Source: Schistocephalus solidus (lineage: Eukaryota > Platyhelminthes > Cestoda > Diphyllobothriidea > Diphyllobothriidae). Taken from it: a stretch of 64,000 nucleotides of DNA. How positions within the stretch are numbered: the first letter of the stretch is position 1; every line of letters begins with the position of its first letter. The stretch lies in the NCBI GenBank assembly GCA_017591395.1, contig WEDG01001469.1, positions 142,052 through 206,051 of the forward strand. Reading direction: 5' to 3'. The translations under genes were made by a program, and so were the position numbers. The notes beneath the pieces are model-generated. The model was not told where the DNA came from and made no database searches. It saw only the letters and a program-made list of their open reading frames with translations. Shown here piece after piece: positions 47,751-59,300 of the stretch.

Positions 47751-47753
47751 TGT

Positions 47754-49222
47754 CTAGTGTCGAAGCGTTTGTAGGGACACGCGTCTGTGGCAGGGATTAC
47801 AGTAGAACTTGTTGTTGGCGTGATTCCAGCTACCGCGCTGAAGCAGGGTTGAGCATCGTGCGCACTTGAAGCAAGAACTGTGGAAGATCTGACCTAGTGC
47901 CTCAATGCTCTCCGCTGTGTAGGCTTGGCGTTCACAACTCCTACAGGCCGAAATGGGACGAATCTGGCGACTGAGAAATTCAGTCCGTTCTGCAACTAGT
48001 CCCGACGGTTTCAGTGTCTTTAGCTGTCGCTTTAGTCCCTTTTGCCATATTCGGATGCAATTGCCCAGCATCACTTGAGGTCTCTTGCACTTTCCCGGCC
48101 TTTGCAATCTCCTGTTTGTGAGGGGACTTTTGGGGTTCGTTGTTTAAAATTGGGACATTTTGTTGGTGAGCCCTCTCTAGCATCTTCTTAGGGCTGTTTC
48201 GACTGGAGGAACCGCTATTTCTTGAATTCGGGGACACCCGATTGCTAATAGTCAGGCTGTTTACATCACAAAGCGTTTTCTCGTCCTCGTGGAAAGTTTT
48301 GCTTGATGTCAATTGGCTGTCATTGGTGCTTTGGGGTGAAATATTTTTTTCCTTGTGCGCTGGTGAGCTCCTTCGATTCTTTATCTTATGTTTTGGGAAG
48401 AAGGTGCTCATCTAGGACCTCTAGGCCACCGTCCCGATAGACATCATCGTTGTCTTTAACTTTGATAGCAGGTATATTTCTTGAAAGCCCTTCGGAGCTG
48501 TCATGTTTACAGGGGATCACCAGCTCCGGAGGCGATGGTGTTGTACTTTTCTTCCCCGTTAGTGGAGTACCCTGGGGTTTCATTTCCTCTGTCAAAGGCT
48601 TGCGGCTTAGTTTCTCCCGAAGCTTTCGCATCTTACGTTCATGCTTTAAGCACTTGCGTGCCAACTTCTCTGGGTCCGGTTGAGTGAAGAGATATTTCAC
48701 ATTCTTCCAGGCATATTGAGAAAATGGTAGATTTTGAAGTTGGTCTTGGCGCAGTCTCTCATCTGCCAGTTCCTTCGGTTCTGGTGCACTCATCATGCGC
48801 CTAAATTTCTTGGAGTTTAGCCTCCAGAAAGGCATTTCCTGGGCCACTTTAAAGTTGGATTTGATAATTCGAGCTGAGGGAAAACGGTCCATAGAAGGTG
48901 CGTAAAATCGTCGACGTGAGCCACGTCGCGGTTTGTGTGAATGGCTCACTTCGCCACCCCTAGCGTGCAAAAAATCCATTGCGCTGAACACCGGACTCCG
49001 TTCGAAGTCATCTACGTAACTGTACGACTGCCTACCTCTTTCTGCCTTCGGGCACAAAGCGGGTTCACTCACGGATGTAGAACGAAGCAATCTGGCTTTT
49101 CCACCTTCATTGTTTTTCGGTAGAGCTGTCATGGAGTCGGGAGACTTTTCCACCTGGAAGTCACCGTCGGCATACCCTTTTGTTCCTAAATATGACCTCT
49201 GGCGTCTGTTTTTGTTTCTCAT
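47754..49222 (-). CDS. LIM-domain protein, reading frame changes twice
   Basis: Three overlapping minus-strand frames follow one another: 49222-48386 (278 codons), 48411-47980 and 48107-47754. The last holds a complete LIM zinc-binding domain, CRSC-x17-HSSC-FK-CARC-x17-CNPC, close to the stop. LIM domains bind protein partners, often at the cytoskeleton. The N-terminal part is basic and Ser-rich with no known domain (FSQYAWKNVKYLFTQPDPEK and RKCLKHERKMRKLREKLSRK). An in-frame TAA 12 nt upstream makes 49222 the first ATG. Frame change 1 could be an intron of 49 nt (GTTAAAG to TCCTAG) or 31 nt (GTCTAT to TCCTAG). Frame change 2 could be a 61-nt intron (GTGCAA to CTAAAG). All are phase 0. Otherwise the gene is frameshifted. 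The exact LIM subfamily is not known. Confidence 0.65.
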
Positions 49223-49224
49223 TT

Positions 49225-50435
49225 TGTATTTTTAGCGTGATTATTCGCCTGTTTCCAACCACTTCTACTTCACAAAGTACGCCCTAAAGGATCAAGCTGC
49301 ATGCCATTGCCCACATCGATCGATGTCGTTTAAAGCCGTCTGAAGGGCACACTCTCACCGATAACCTGGACCTTCTTTCAGACGATCGTGCGGGTCATGT
49401 AAGCTCGATGAGCACGTCAAGGAATTTTAAAACCTTGTAATTTGTCATGCCCACTGCCTTTTATATGAAAACCGAGAGAAGGGCGGCATGGCTGCTCGGA
49501 GGATAATGCCTCGAACATGACTGGCCATAGAAAGTCTGATTGGTAGGATCATTAAACTCCGCCAGTAATCCAGACGATATTTGCTTTAACGAGCATCGCA
49601 AAACCCCCAACAACGACACAGCAACCCACGAAGACGCACAAGAACCAATAATCTAAGTTAATAGAGAATTCGTGGACGTCGAAATGCCTGGTGACAAAGC
49701 AAAGGCGGAAAATACTTCGCAGTTTATCCTCTCGGTCGCCACAAAAGAAACCCAAACCTCAGTGGACTTAACAGTGCGAATCCTTTACAATATCCTCCCG
49801 TCCGAAAATCTACTGCGATAACAATCAGAGGAAGTCAAAATCCCAAAATCGCTAGATTCAGAGAGACTTCTGGGCAGACGTCTCTAAGCACTTGTCACTG
49901 AACTCGCCATACGACGGGTCGATGGACACCGGAATTCATGCTTCTGACTCAAATTTCATGCACATTACGCCCATCTTCAAACGTGTTATTCAAACTCTGA
50001 CCAAGCTTATAGGTTCATACGGTTAACGTGTTTCCAGGGTAAAGTCCTGGATAGGATGCTAAAGAAATAGGTAATGCAATACCTAAGGTTAATTAACATT
50101 GGCCCTGATAATTTTAAGCCTGTGGCACACGAGAAGAGGTGTTCTCAGGCTTCCGTATTGTGATATTATAGTTAAAGGAAGCAAACAGATGTTTTTGTGA
50201 AGGATATCTAGATCATACATCAACACTGTTAGCAGACAATATTGAGAGTTGGGATGGAATTTTGGACGTCGCAGACAAAGCTAGAGGTGGAGGTTCAAAT
50301 CAGCGGTTGTTCAAAGCCAACAAAATGTAATTTTCTGCATCTGGGAAGTAAAGTCGAATCTGTAGAGGAAGCAGCTTCTTCTCCCAACAGGCCAGCTTAT
50401 CTGGATGCTTCATTTGAGCCACTTGTGGAAAACTC
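49225..50435. other. Upstream of the LIM gene, nothing recognised
   Basis: Would contain the LIM gene promoter. No TATA box, exon or known repeat was recognised. Confidence 0.35.
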
Positions 50436-50437
50436 AG

Positions 50438-50530
50438 CGGCCTCGGTGGGATTTGAACCCACGCCAGCAAGGGGAAAACTTTAGTCTGTTGATTTCTATG
50501 TCCTTTAACCATTCTGCTCAATTATGGAGG
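50438..50530 (-). repeat. tRNA-like unit
   Basis: The minus strand has GAGCAGAATGGTTAAAGG (A-box-like) and GGGTTCAAATCCCACCGAGG (B box and 3' acceptor side). The acceptor 5' side is not complementary to GAGGCC, so it is degenerate. The flank GCGGCCTCGG matches the unit at 27790, suggesting one SINE family. Confidence 0.55.
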
Positions 50531-51029
50531 GTAGTAATAAGCGCACTGTTTACATAGTGAGCCATGAAAAGGACCATGTGGGTTCGGCTGGCAATCAGTT
50601 ATTTTAGATATTTGGGATATTTAGAAATAGCATTTCATGTACGCGATCTAAGTCCTAGCGTAATTCAGATTTAACAATGTGGCAAGATTGTAGAGGAGGG
50701 TCGTGAAAATAACGGAGGCTCAACGCTCGTCTTATGCTGACCGTCTAACAAGCTTGACGTCCTTTTGAACTAATGGTAAAGACGCAGAGGAAGGTTTATC
50801 ACGAGCAAACTCTGAGGGCTCCCATTCAGACATCGGATGAATTGCTTATATGGCCTCTAAGCAGGACTCGGGAAAAGGAAGGTAGCCCTGTGCCTAATTC
50901 CAGGAAGCATGGATATTCCCGTGTACCACACTTAACACTAGCCCGGTAAGGGCACCTTGTATGGCCGCCTTTACTGAGCCACGAAATAGGAACTACCCAC
51001 GACATATGTGGCGTTGAGCCAAATTCCGG

Positions 51030-51525
51030 GTAAATTATGTTTAGGATTAGGGTGAGGGTTAGGTTTACCTTTGGTGTTAGGATAAGCGTTGGTGTAAGGG
51101 TCATGATAAGACTAGGGGTTAAAGTCTTAATCACTTTAATTAAAGGATTTAGGTTTAAGGTAGGACTGGGCTTAAGATAAGCGACAGAGTTCAGTGTTAT
51201 GTTAGGGGAAGTTTTAGCGTAGATACACGGTTATAGTTACCCTTACTGAAACTTAACTAAAGACTATTTATTTGAAGAGGGCGAGACGGTTCTTATTCCG
51301 TTGCTCTGTTTAGGTGGCCATTCAAAGAATCTTTACCACAAACCCTAAGAACAACGTAAACCGTAGTCGTTATATGAACTCTAACCCCACCATTAAATCT
51401 TAGGCAACTTAACGGTGGTCCCAAACTTAGCCCTAAACATAACCTTCACCCTAACCTTAGTGCTTATCTAAAACCTTACCCTAAACTCAATCCTAACGCT
51501 AGTCTCAACCCTAACAATTTATCTG
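51030..51525. repeat. Telomere-like words in opposite orientations
   Basis: 51038-51180 has TTAGG-rich words on the plus strand (TTAGGATTAGGGTGAGGGTT), while 51405-51520 has the complement on the same strand (AACCTTCACCCTAACCTTAG, then CTCAACCCTAAC). The two arms face each other around about 220 bases. The imperfect arms could form a foldback. Confidence 0.65.
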
Positions 51526-52565
51526 GAAGTTTGCATAAAACCACCTGTATTGTGGACGATTCCTGTGCGCAGGCCCTGTTTAGGGGCTATCTTAATGACC
51601 TTAACTCCCATTTTGGGCTCGGTATCATGAAAACCAGAGGCGGGATCGCGCGCAGGTGGCGGGTGAAGTGTGAGCCTGTGCCCATTCGTGCCACAACTCT
51701 ATCTCTGTTCCGCGCACAAACAACCAAGATTGCACGAAAAATCGGTGGGAAAGCGGCTTGGATCCCATATATGTAAACAAAACACCCGAAGTTCCCGAGA
51801 TGATGCATGCTGCTTTTTTGTTGTGCGTGTCAAGTCATACGGTGCAACATGAAAGGCTGAAAAACCCGAGGTCCGGAGAGTGGTGCAAGGTCACAATTCG
51901 GGCGCGTTTAAACCATCTTGGGAAAAGAGAATACCCTTCAGAAGCCTAAATGGGTTGGCAGACATGATTGTCATTTAACATGATGGCCAGTTTGTCCCAT
52001 AGACCCGTATTGCCTAGTAGGCCAAAGTTCAACTTGCTCTGTATCAATTTTTTCTGAATCCACAACCTTCGGAGATGACGTAGTTCGCATCCATGTGTGC
52101 GTTGAAAAAATAATGAGCTACTCAAGCGGCAGCACAGAGTAAAGGAAGAAGTCTAACATTTTCTCGAGTCTGCCATTTTTGCCGTCAGTGCGCCTTGTCA
52201 TATAGAAGAAAATGTCGACTCTTTACCTTTTTTATACCCGCCACAATAGTAACAGATTTTATAACGATGGGCATTTTTTTCTCCCCATGTTGGAGCTCGT
52301 CAAATTCAGTCCAGACAATATTTCAAAAGAAATAGAATAAAACACAAGAACTTCTTTTGTCTGCAAAACAGTTTACTGCCACTCATAACACATAATCGTA
52401 ATTCTAGTAAGTTCTAGAGAAAACCATCCTTTTAGTCCTGTCAAACCGGACATTGCTGCCAAAATTCACCACCTAGGTGTTCTGTAATGAAACGATAAAA
52501 GCACCGATTTTCATTTGGCTGAGCTTAATTCTAACATAGCTAGTAAATAGGTGCATACCGCTCGC
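51526..52565. other. Intergenic, nothing recognised
   Basis: An 81-codon frame at 51531-51776 shows no family. No repeats or RNA genes were identified. Confidence 0.35.
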
Positions 52566-52569
52566 TTAC

Positions 52570-52790
52570 GGAACTCAATCGTCTGGTTCTGCTTTTGCTC
52601 TCGCTCTCGAGGCCTGCCAGCAGGCGCACGGCAGCCAGTTTTACAGACAGAAGAACATTGCCGACAAAGACATTGGAGACTTGCATGGCTATTTACGGCT
52701 TATTAGCCGTGATCAGACAGCCATACCCAACCCCGGACGTTGCATCACCCTAAGGCTTGAACTCACGACTCGTTTATTGGAATTTCACTT
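52570..52790 (-). repeat. tRNA-Lys-headed SINE, diverged copy
   Basis: Matches the body of the SINE at 32760-32975: GCCGACAAAGACATTGGAGA against ACCGACAAAGACAATAGGGA, and GGACGTTGCATCACCCTAAG against GGGTGTTGCACCACCTAAG. The tRNA head is more worn here. Confidence 0.6.
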
Positions 52791-53769
52791 ATCTCCTGCA
52801 AAGTACCACCAAGCAAATCCATGTAATCCGGCAGATTTTTGACTGTGATGGAACTGTGGAAGGAACGTTGACAGAGGTCTTAAACTCCATTTAAGGCGAA
52901 TGGGAATGGTAAAGGCCAGGATGACGGAAACCTTTTCTCCTTTATTTGACGCTATTTACACAAAAATCGAGATTCCTTCCAACGCTGGTTTCATATTCAT
53001 TCTCATTAATCAAATCTTACATGATTTTACTTCTGTCCGAGGGAATATTCCCACGTATCCTAATAAGATACTCGTAGACCTTATTTTATTGTCCACCATA
53101 TCTCCGCTAGCAGTCGTTCTCTACATCAAGGTTACAGTTCCACTGTTCATGACTTTCCCATACTACTCATAAGATAGTGATCCTCTAATGATTTCCTGCC
53201 CCTCTAACGAAACTTATCAATTGCCTCTCTACATTTTCACTCTTTCTCGAGAGCCCCTATTATCGTTTCTATTCCTGAAATTGTCTTCCTTCCAAGATAG
53301 AGGACTTTCATCCCAGCACTACTTTGCCTAATATGTTGGATGCCTTATTTGCGATCTCATAATAGCCACTTAGTGGTGCCCTTCAGTCCTTTTGAGTAGA
53401 AATGTTTCTGCTCCGACCCGCACTCAGATTTTTGTGATTTGTTTCTCCAATCAACCGCTCAGGGTTTTTTTAATTTGCGTTGATTTTTGAAGCTACTGTA
53501 ATCATTAAATATAGGCGGCCAATCCCCTTTTACCTTCGAGTTAGCACCAGTAGACATTACCATTAAAATATTCAGAAAAGTTTTCTACCTCTTGGACCGC
53601 TTTTAGTGTGACTTTTTGAACCTGCTCGAACTGAAACTCCTGCTTTAAAATATAACGGGTTCGATTTCATTCCTTTACGCCTTTACGGTGATTGCATGTT
53701 ATGCTTCTTTACGCCACGTACTTGCCAGATCAAGATACTTCTATTAACATCGCCTGTTCGCCAATTATT

Positions 53770-54045
53770 TTACAGCATTTATCAGGCTCAAACACTTATC
53801 CAAAATGTTATTGCAGGAGAAACCCAATTTTAAACGCTTTCTCCTTTCAAGTAGAGCGATTCGTGGATCACACGAACTGTCGAAAATTAAACTTGAACCA
53901 TATCACTCTATTACCTCATCGATTCCCAAATTATGATGAGCTGAAATTAGAAATTGAGGAACACAGGCCTAATCTGCTAGACCCAGTGTGTGAACTGTCT
54001 GCGCCATACTCAAGCGCATGTTTTGTTTCCGGTCCCAGCTGGTAA
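53770..54045 (+). mobile_element. CR1-like endonuclease fragment
   Basis: The end of a 117-codon frame, LNHITLLPHRFPNYDELKLE then IEEHRPNLL, resembles the start of CR1 endonucleases (TNAQSLLPKLDELKxEIxxHxPxLI). It stops soon after. Weak, short evidence. Confidence 0.45.
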
Positions 54046-54259
54046 TTAGGGTTATTGGCTGAATGAAGGCAGAATAAGCCTGAAACAGGAAGTATCAGAC
54101 TACTCATATTTTCGGTCATTTCTCCTCTGTATAGATAATTAAGTATTATTCTAGTCTGACTGGCTTCGTCACATGGGACTACCCACTTACCTGCAGCTCA
54201 TAAAAGAATCCTCTGTTGGACACGGGATAAGGTATCCCACGTATTAAAGATATCCTTTC

Positions 54260-54355
54260 GCTTAATCCAGTGGGGTTTGGTTTAGGATTAAGGCAAGGGC
54301 TGGAATTAAGGTTAGGACTAAGCTTAGGACATGTGTTTATGCTAGGGTTAGAACA
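54260..54355 (+). repeat. Short TTAGG-like tract
   Basis: TTTAGGATTAAGGCAAGGGC, then TTAAGGTTAGGACTAAGC and GCTAGGGTTAG. Same imperfect telomere-like character as 42650-43790, much shorter. Confidence 0.5.
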
Positions 54356-54739
54356 CGTGAATAGGTACGAAATGGAATTCAAAGCAAGTCACTTGCAATG
54401 CACGGGGACCTATTACCGGCTTTAACCGTACCTGGATCCCAATAGCCCTCCCGAGAGTTCTGTTAGTACAGCGGGAAATATTTGCTTAAGGTGTTAGTTG
54501 CCTTTGAACAATCATTCCAGTCTAGCTCATATTCAACCAAATGTTTTGAAGAACTATCTCGGACTTAAGAGGCATTAGCAAACGCATATTACTTATGGAG
54601 GAATCGTTACCTAGACATTCTGCTCGATTTCTTATATGCAGAGGACCTCTGAAGCGGCCAATGGGCAGCTTAATCAGTTTTGAATCTGCATCCTTGTTGC
54701 GTGCAGCATTATCGCAATTAGGAGAGCTCATCATCAATA

Positions 54740-54766
54740 GAGAGAGAGAGAGAAGAGAGAGAGAGG
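54740..54766 (+). repeat. GA microsatellite
   Basis: An almost pure (GA)n run with one interruption. Confidence 0.8.
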
Positions 54767-54799
54767 ATAATATCAGTTACCGCATTTCGTCCATCACTG

Positions 54800-56235
54800 G
54801 CTCTTGTGGGTAGGAATCTTAAGAGTCAACACATCAGTACTGGCATTAAAAAGCCCGAGGTGGATGCCTGCTGATAAATCTGCTGGCCATCCGTCCTTGC
54901 GCACCCATCCGAAAGCCCTCACCATCTCAATACTGTGAGTGCTCACTAGTGGTCATAGCGTAGAAAGTTCACGCGCCCGGTAAGCTAAAAGGAGGCAGTA
55001 TCAACCGTAATTTATATTCGCATGGCACAGCGAAGCCTTGCCCGCGAATGCCACTGGTCTTCAGCGGCCAGCCCAAACGACAACAATGACGGTCTGGGCC
55101 TATCGTCATTTCGCTAGTGGCAATCCACTCTCACCATCAAAAGTGCCGCCGCTTTGTCACGCTGCTTGCAATGAACAGTTCAAACATAACCTGCAGCTGA
55201 AATTAAATTTCCTTATACTATGAAAGACAGGGCGAGACCACTGACCCAGTCAGCTGATGTGCTCCTTATTTAGCCATCTCCAATATTTCTTCAAACACTT
55301 CATACTAAGCATTCTTAAATAAGGTTTTATAAGCAAGGAATGACCGTAGTTCGAAATTTTTTCAATATCAATGTTTATAAAAGGTGAGAAATTACCATAG
55401 TTTAACGATTTTTTTAGTCTTGTTCACACACGTTGCTGCTGTTTTGGTCAACGAAAGAACTGCTTGGGTCATGTTTCGCTGGCCCTAAGTAGATTAATAA
55501 GCGCAATGACCTCGCTACTCTTCCTGTCCACCTCGCGCTCTTTATAGAGTCGATTCTCTGACCAAGCGTGACATGGCACTGGTCTTGCGAGGGCCCAAAG
55601 CCAATCAGTCTTGTCTCGTTTGCTGATTGGTTGCATGTGACAAAGACGCATACACGCATCGAGAGCTAAGAATCTCAACTCTGGATACGGATAAACACTT
55701 ATCGGAAGAAACAACTTGGGATAACTGCTTGCAAAACGTCCTGCGTGCCCGTTCTCTCAGTAAAGGTTGGTACAACCTTAGTGTTTTCCACCGTCCTGCT
55801 CCGACATTTTTCCATGTTAATGGTGCACACCCACGCCAGCCCTATCTTATTGACATCACCGCCTCTACCCCGGACGTGCGCTCTGTTTATGTAACCATCA
55901 TTCTCTTAAGTGCTACCTAGCTCAACTCCGTTTCCTGATGACCATTTCGCGTAAAACGATGGACTGATCTCACGGGCTTGAGAATTCGAGAGAAGAAGTC
56001 GATTTTATGGATGCATAAAGTCTGAGTGCTATGTATATATGTATTTGTATATTATTTCTTAAAGTTACAACAAACTGATGGAATAATTAGTCCAACCAAT
56101 AAAATATGAGAACTCTTGGAAAAAATAGGAAGAAAGAGCAAAAATGAGGCCTTAATTTGTTCTTTCCAATCGTAGACAGGCGCGAACGAGGTATAGATCT
56201 AAGCAAGGAGGGTCAAGGCTCTTCTTTGTAGAAAT
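54800..56235. other. 3' flank of arginase, nothing recognised
   Basis: A 97-codon frame at 55627-55920 has no known domain. No arginase poly(A) signal is evident on the minus strand just below 56236. Confidence 0.35.
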
Positions 56236-56357
56236 TTACAAATTTGAGTTTATGCAAGATTTGAGCAGCTCAACGGCGGAATTGACAGTTGTTTTACTGT
56301 CTTCCGGTGATCCGAGCGCTGGATTGACTTCCACTAGGTCGACAGCTTTCAGCAGTC
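56236..56357 (-). CDS. ARG1: Arginase exon 6 with stop
   Basis: Residues 273-312 and TAA (56238-56236). Contains DLVEVNPALG with E282. It ends SCINSNL, short of the C-terminal tail of mammalian arginase 1. The acceptor is GTTTGCAG. Confidence 0.93.
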
Positions 56358-59300
56358 CTGCAAACAAAATGGATAATTTGATTGATCATGGGTCTCAAAG
56401 GCAAAAGAGGCATATAGATATCAGCTGAAGTCACCAGATACATTACAGTTTCATTTCCCCACCGCAATAAGTAGTTCAGGTGTTTCACGCATTATTTTTT
56501 TAATATACGACAGTTTGACCATGAAGTTTTACGTTAGCCACCGTGCGCTGCAGCAGGCTGAAAGCAAATACCGTGACTTTCACGTGATTTAGTTTTAAGG
56601 GATAGTGCACTTGCGTTGCATCTACCGCACTCTTCCTCTCTCTATCTTTCTTTCTCGGGCACGGCAAAGTCCGCATCAAAGCACACCGCTACGCTCCCTG
56701 GTCCACAACAAACACCTGACCAGGGATTTAGCATGGTGGCCAAAGGATGGAAGCGATGGCATGGAGCCCATCTCACCCAGCCTGGGCCTTCGTGCCACGC
56801 ACCCCATTATACACCACTTGGTGACTGCCTAAATTTGACCAGGATGTTAACACAGCAAGAGGATGGGTCTTAAACAAATTTAAAAAATATATAGTCTTTA
56901 AGATCATCATAAACAATGGGATTTATTGACACATGGTAAATTTCCCAACTGATTATCAATTTCTCCCTGTCCGTTCATAATATGAACGCCAAACAATAGG
57001 TGTATATTAGTGGGCAGATATGAAAATTACAAAGCCACAGGTCAAAATATACATGGCCACTGAACATACCAAACTATCTTTGCGCCAGGAAATTCATGAC
57101 TGGTGTAAACATTTTCCAAGGGGAAATCAGTTAGGAGACAGCAATCATAAACAAATGTGCTTGTTCACCTGTCATTGCAAGACTCCGGCAGATGTACTTG
57201 CCTTCATCCAGTGTCAGACCGCCAGGTACGGGGGTTCCAGTACTGTTAGCGAATTTAGGGTCAAGGGCATCGATGTCGAAACTGAGGTGGATATTACAAT
57301 TGGGCCTAAAAATGTTTGAGCACAAGACAGCCATGAACGGGAGAATTTCGAGAGCTGATTGAAACATGTCAACGGCGAAAAAGTCTGGAAATACAGTCCG
57401 AAAGAGCGGAACCAGTAAAAAGAATAAAAACCAGGCAAAGAAATGCAAAACTTCATGTATATCTCATGAGATTAGAAGAATAAGCGACGTTTTCAGTAGT
57501 GTACCGTAGGCGTTTGCATAAACTTACTGCTCTGAAATTGCCTTAATTGCCAATTGCATGACCTTTTCGATGCCGATTTCCTTCACATCAGCCATTGTGA
57601 AGTAGCGAATATTGAACTCCTTCAGGTATTCCCTATATCGCGTTGAAAATGACATAGGTTAACACCTGAATTTTCAATGGAAACACGGAACTTTTAACTT
57701 GTCATAAAAGGTAAAAGTTATGACAGAATACTTTTTCTTCCCAAGACTCCTCAACTGTGGGCAAACAGGAGGCACAGATTTGATGAGGCCTCTAACTACT
57801 GCCCTTGCAACGATACCCTGGGTGGCACAGGGACAAGTTGCCAGATCCGGTCAAATCTATGTGAACCTGTTTTTCAGGTTACTTTTTGGATTACAATTAA
57901 CTGTGATAAGCAAGCTAACGCCAACTCAATTAGACAAGACTACATAAGCGAAGATGCCTCGAACGAAGAGGAATAACTGAAAAAGCCAGCTTTATCCTCC
58001 TTCATATTACAAAAACAGCCTATATGAGGACCTTCAGAAACAGATGGGATCGTCTTATATTTGTTGACGAGCCTCCCCATCTCCGGTCTTCTTGACTCTG
58101 TCTTGATACCGGGCCCAGGTGGGGGAGTAGAATGGAGAGTGAGGTAGATGCAGTGCATTCTACTCCCACAATGACCCAATCATAACACTGGACCCAGGTG
58201 GGAGAAGGAGGATGAGAGGGTAGGGTGGGTACAGCGCAAGTATACTCTCACCATAATCTAATTTTTGTACAAGTCACTATCCCTACACCACCCTGCTGTG
58301 TAGACATCGTCCGACTATGACGGACGAACTGTCGATGGACCTCACAACCACCTCGTTATCGCCAACACGCAATGGCGAGATGCAGTCCATCTGAGTACAA
58401 CATCCTTCCTGCCCCAATGCTAAAATCTTTGCGGACACTCAGAAGCTACAGGAGACAAAGGCTAACTAACCTGTTATACTTATATGACTGAGTATACCAA
58501 CATTTCGACCGTTGGTTTTGGTGAGGTCCACTGTGTGTCCCAGAGCAAGGGGGCGAAGGGACAGTGACTTGCGTACGAATTATATTAAAGTGAGAGAAGA
58601 CTTGCGCTGCATCTACCGTACACTCTCCTTTCCCACCTGAGTCCGTTGTAATGACTAAGTCAAGAAGACTGGAGGCGGAAGAGGGCGCAGGTTGCTGGCG
58701 CGGACGGAGTCGCTCCCAAGCTTGCTGCCCCGCCTGACTCGGGTCTCACAGTGAGACTTCCGTCAAGGCCACATTAAGAAGGAACCATTGCAGCCTGGCT
58801 CTCAGTCAGCCAGTCACCCATTGCGTACAAATGCACGCAATGGGCTGACCAGGCGTTCCGATTTATCCCGTAAGTTGGCCACTGAATTATAAGTCTATCA
58901 AATCAGCCCATTTTCAATTGCAGTGATATGATGCGAATCCAGTCAAAAAGTGTTTTCATTGTTTTTTTAATGTTGTTTTTTCCAAGTCCTTGCATTCGGC
59001 TGTTTTATTTTCTCATGACTTTAAAAAAATTGCCTTCGGTATTCTAGAAACTGAGGCGATATGAGACCTAACAGTCCATTTCCACCAGTCAATTCGTAGT
59101 ACTTATTCTAAAGTCAAAAATATCTACCGCTTTCGTTATCCTAACTGTTACTGAACTGTTTTTTCTCGGCTATGCCATTTCTAAAGGTAAAACGACAGTG
59201 TAATGTTTTTGAGGTTTAACGGAGAAAAGACCGAAGAAGGTACTCACAACTCAGGTGTGTCAACATCGCGGAGGGCAATGTAGAGCAAGTTCTTTGAAGT

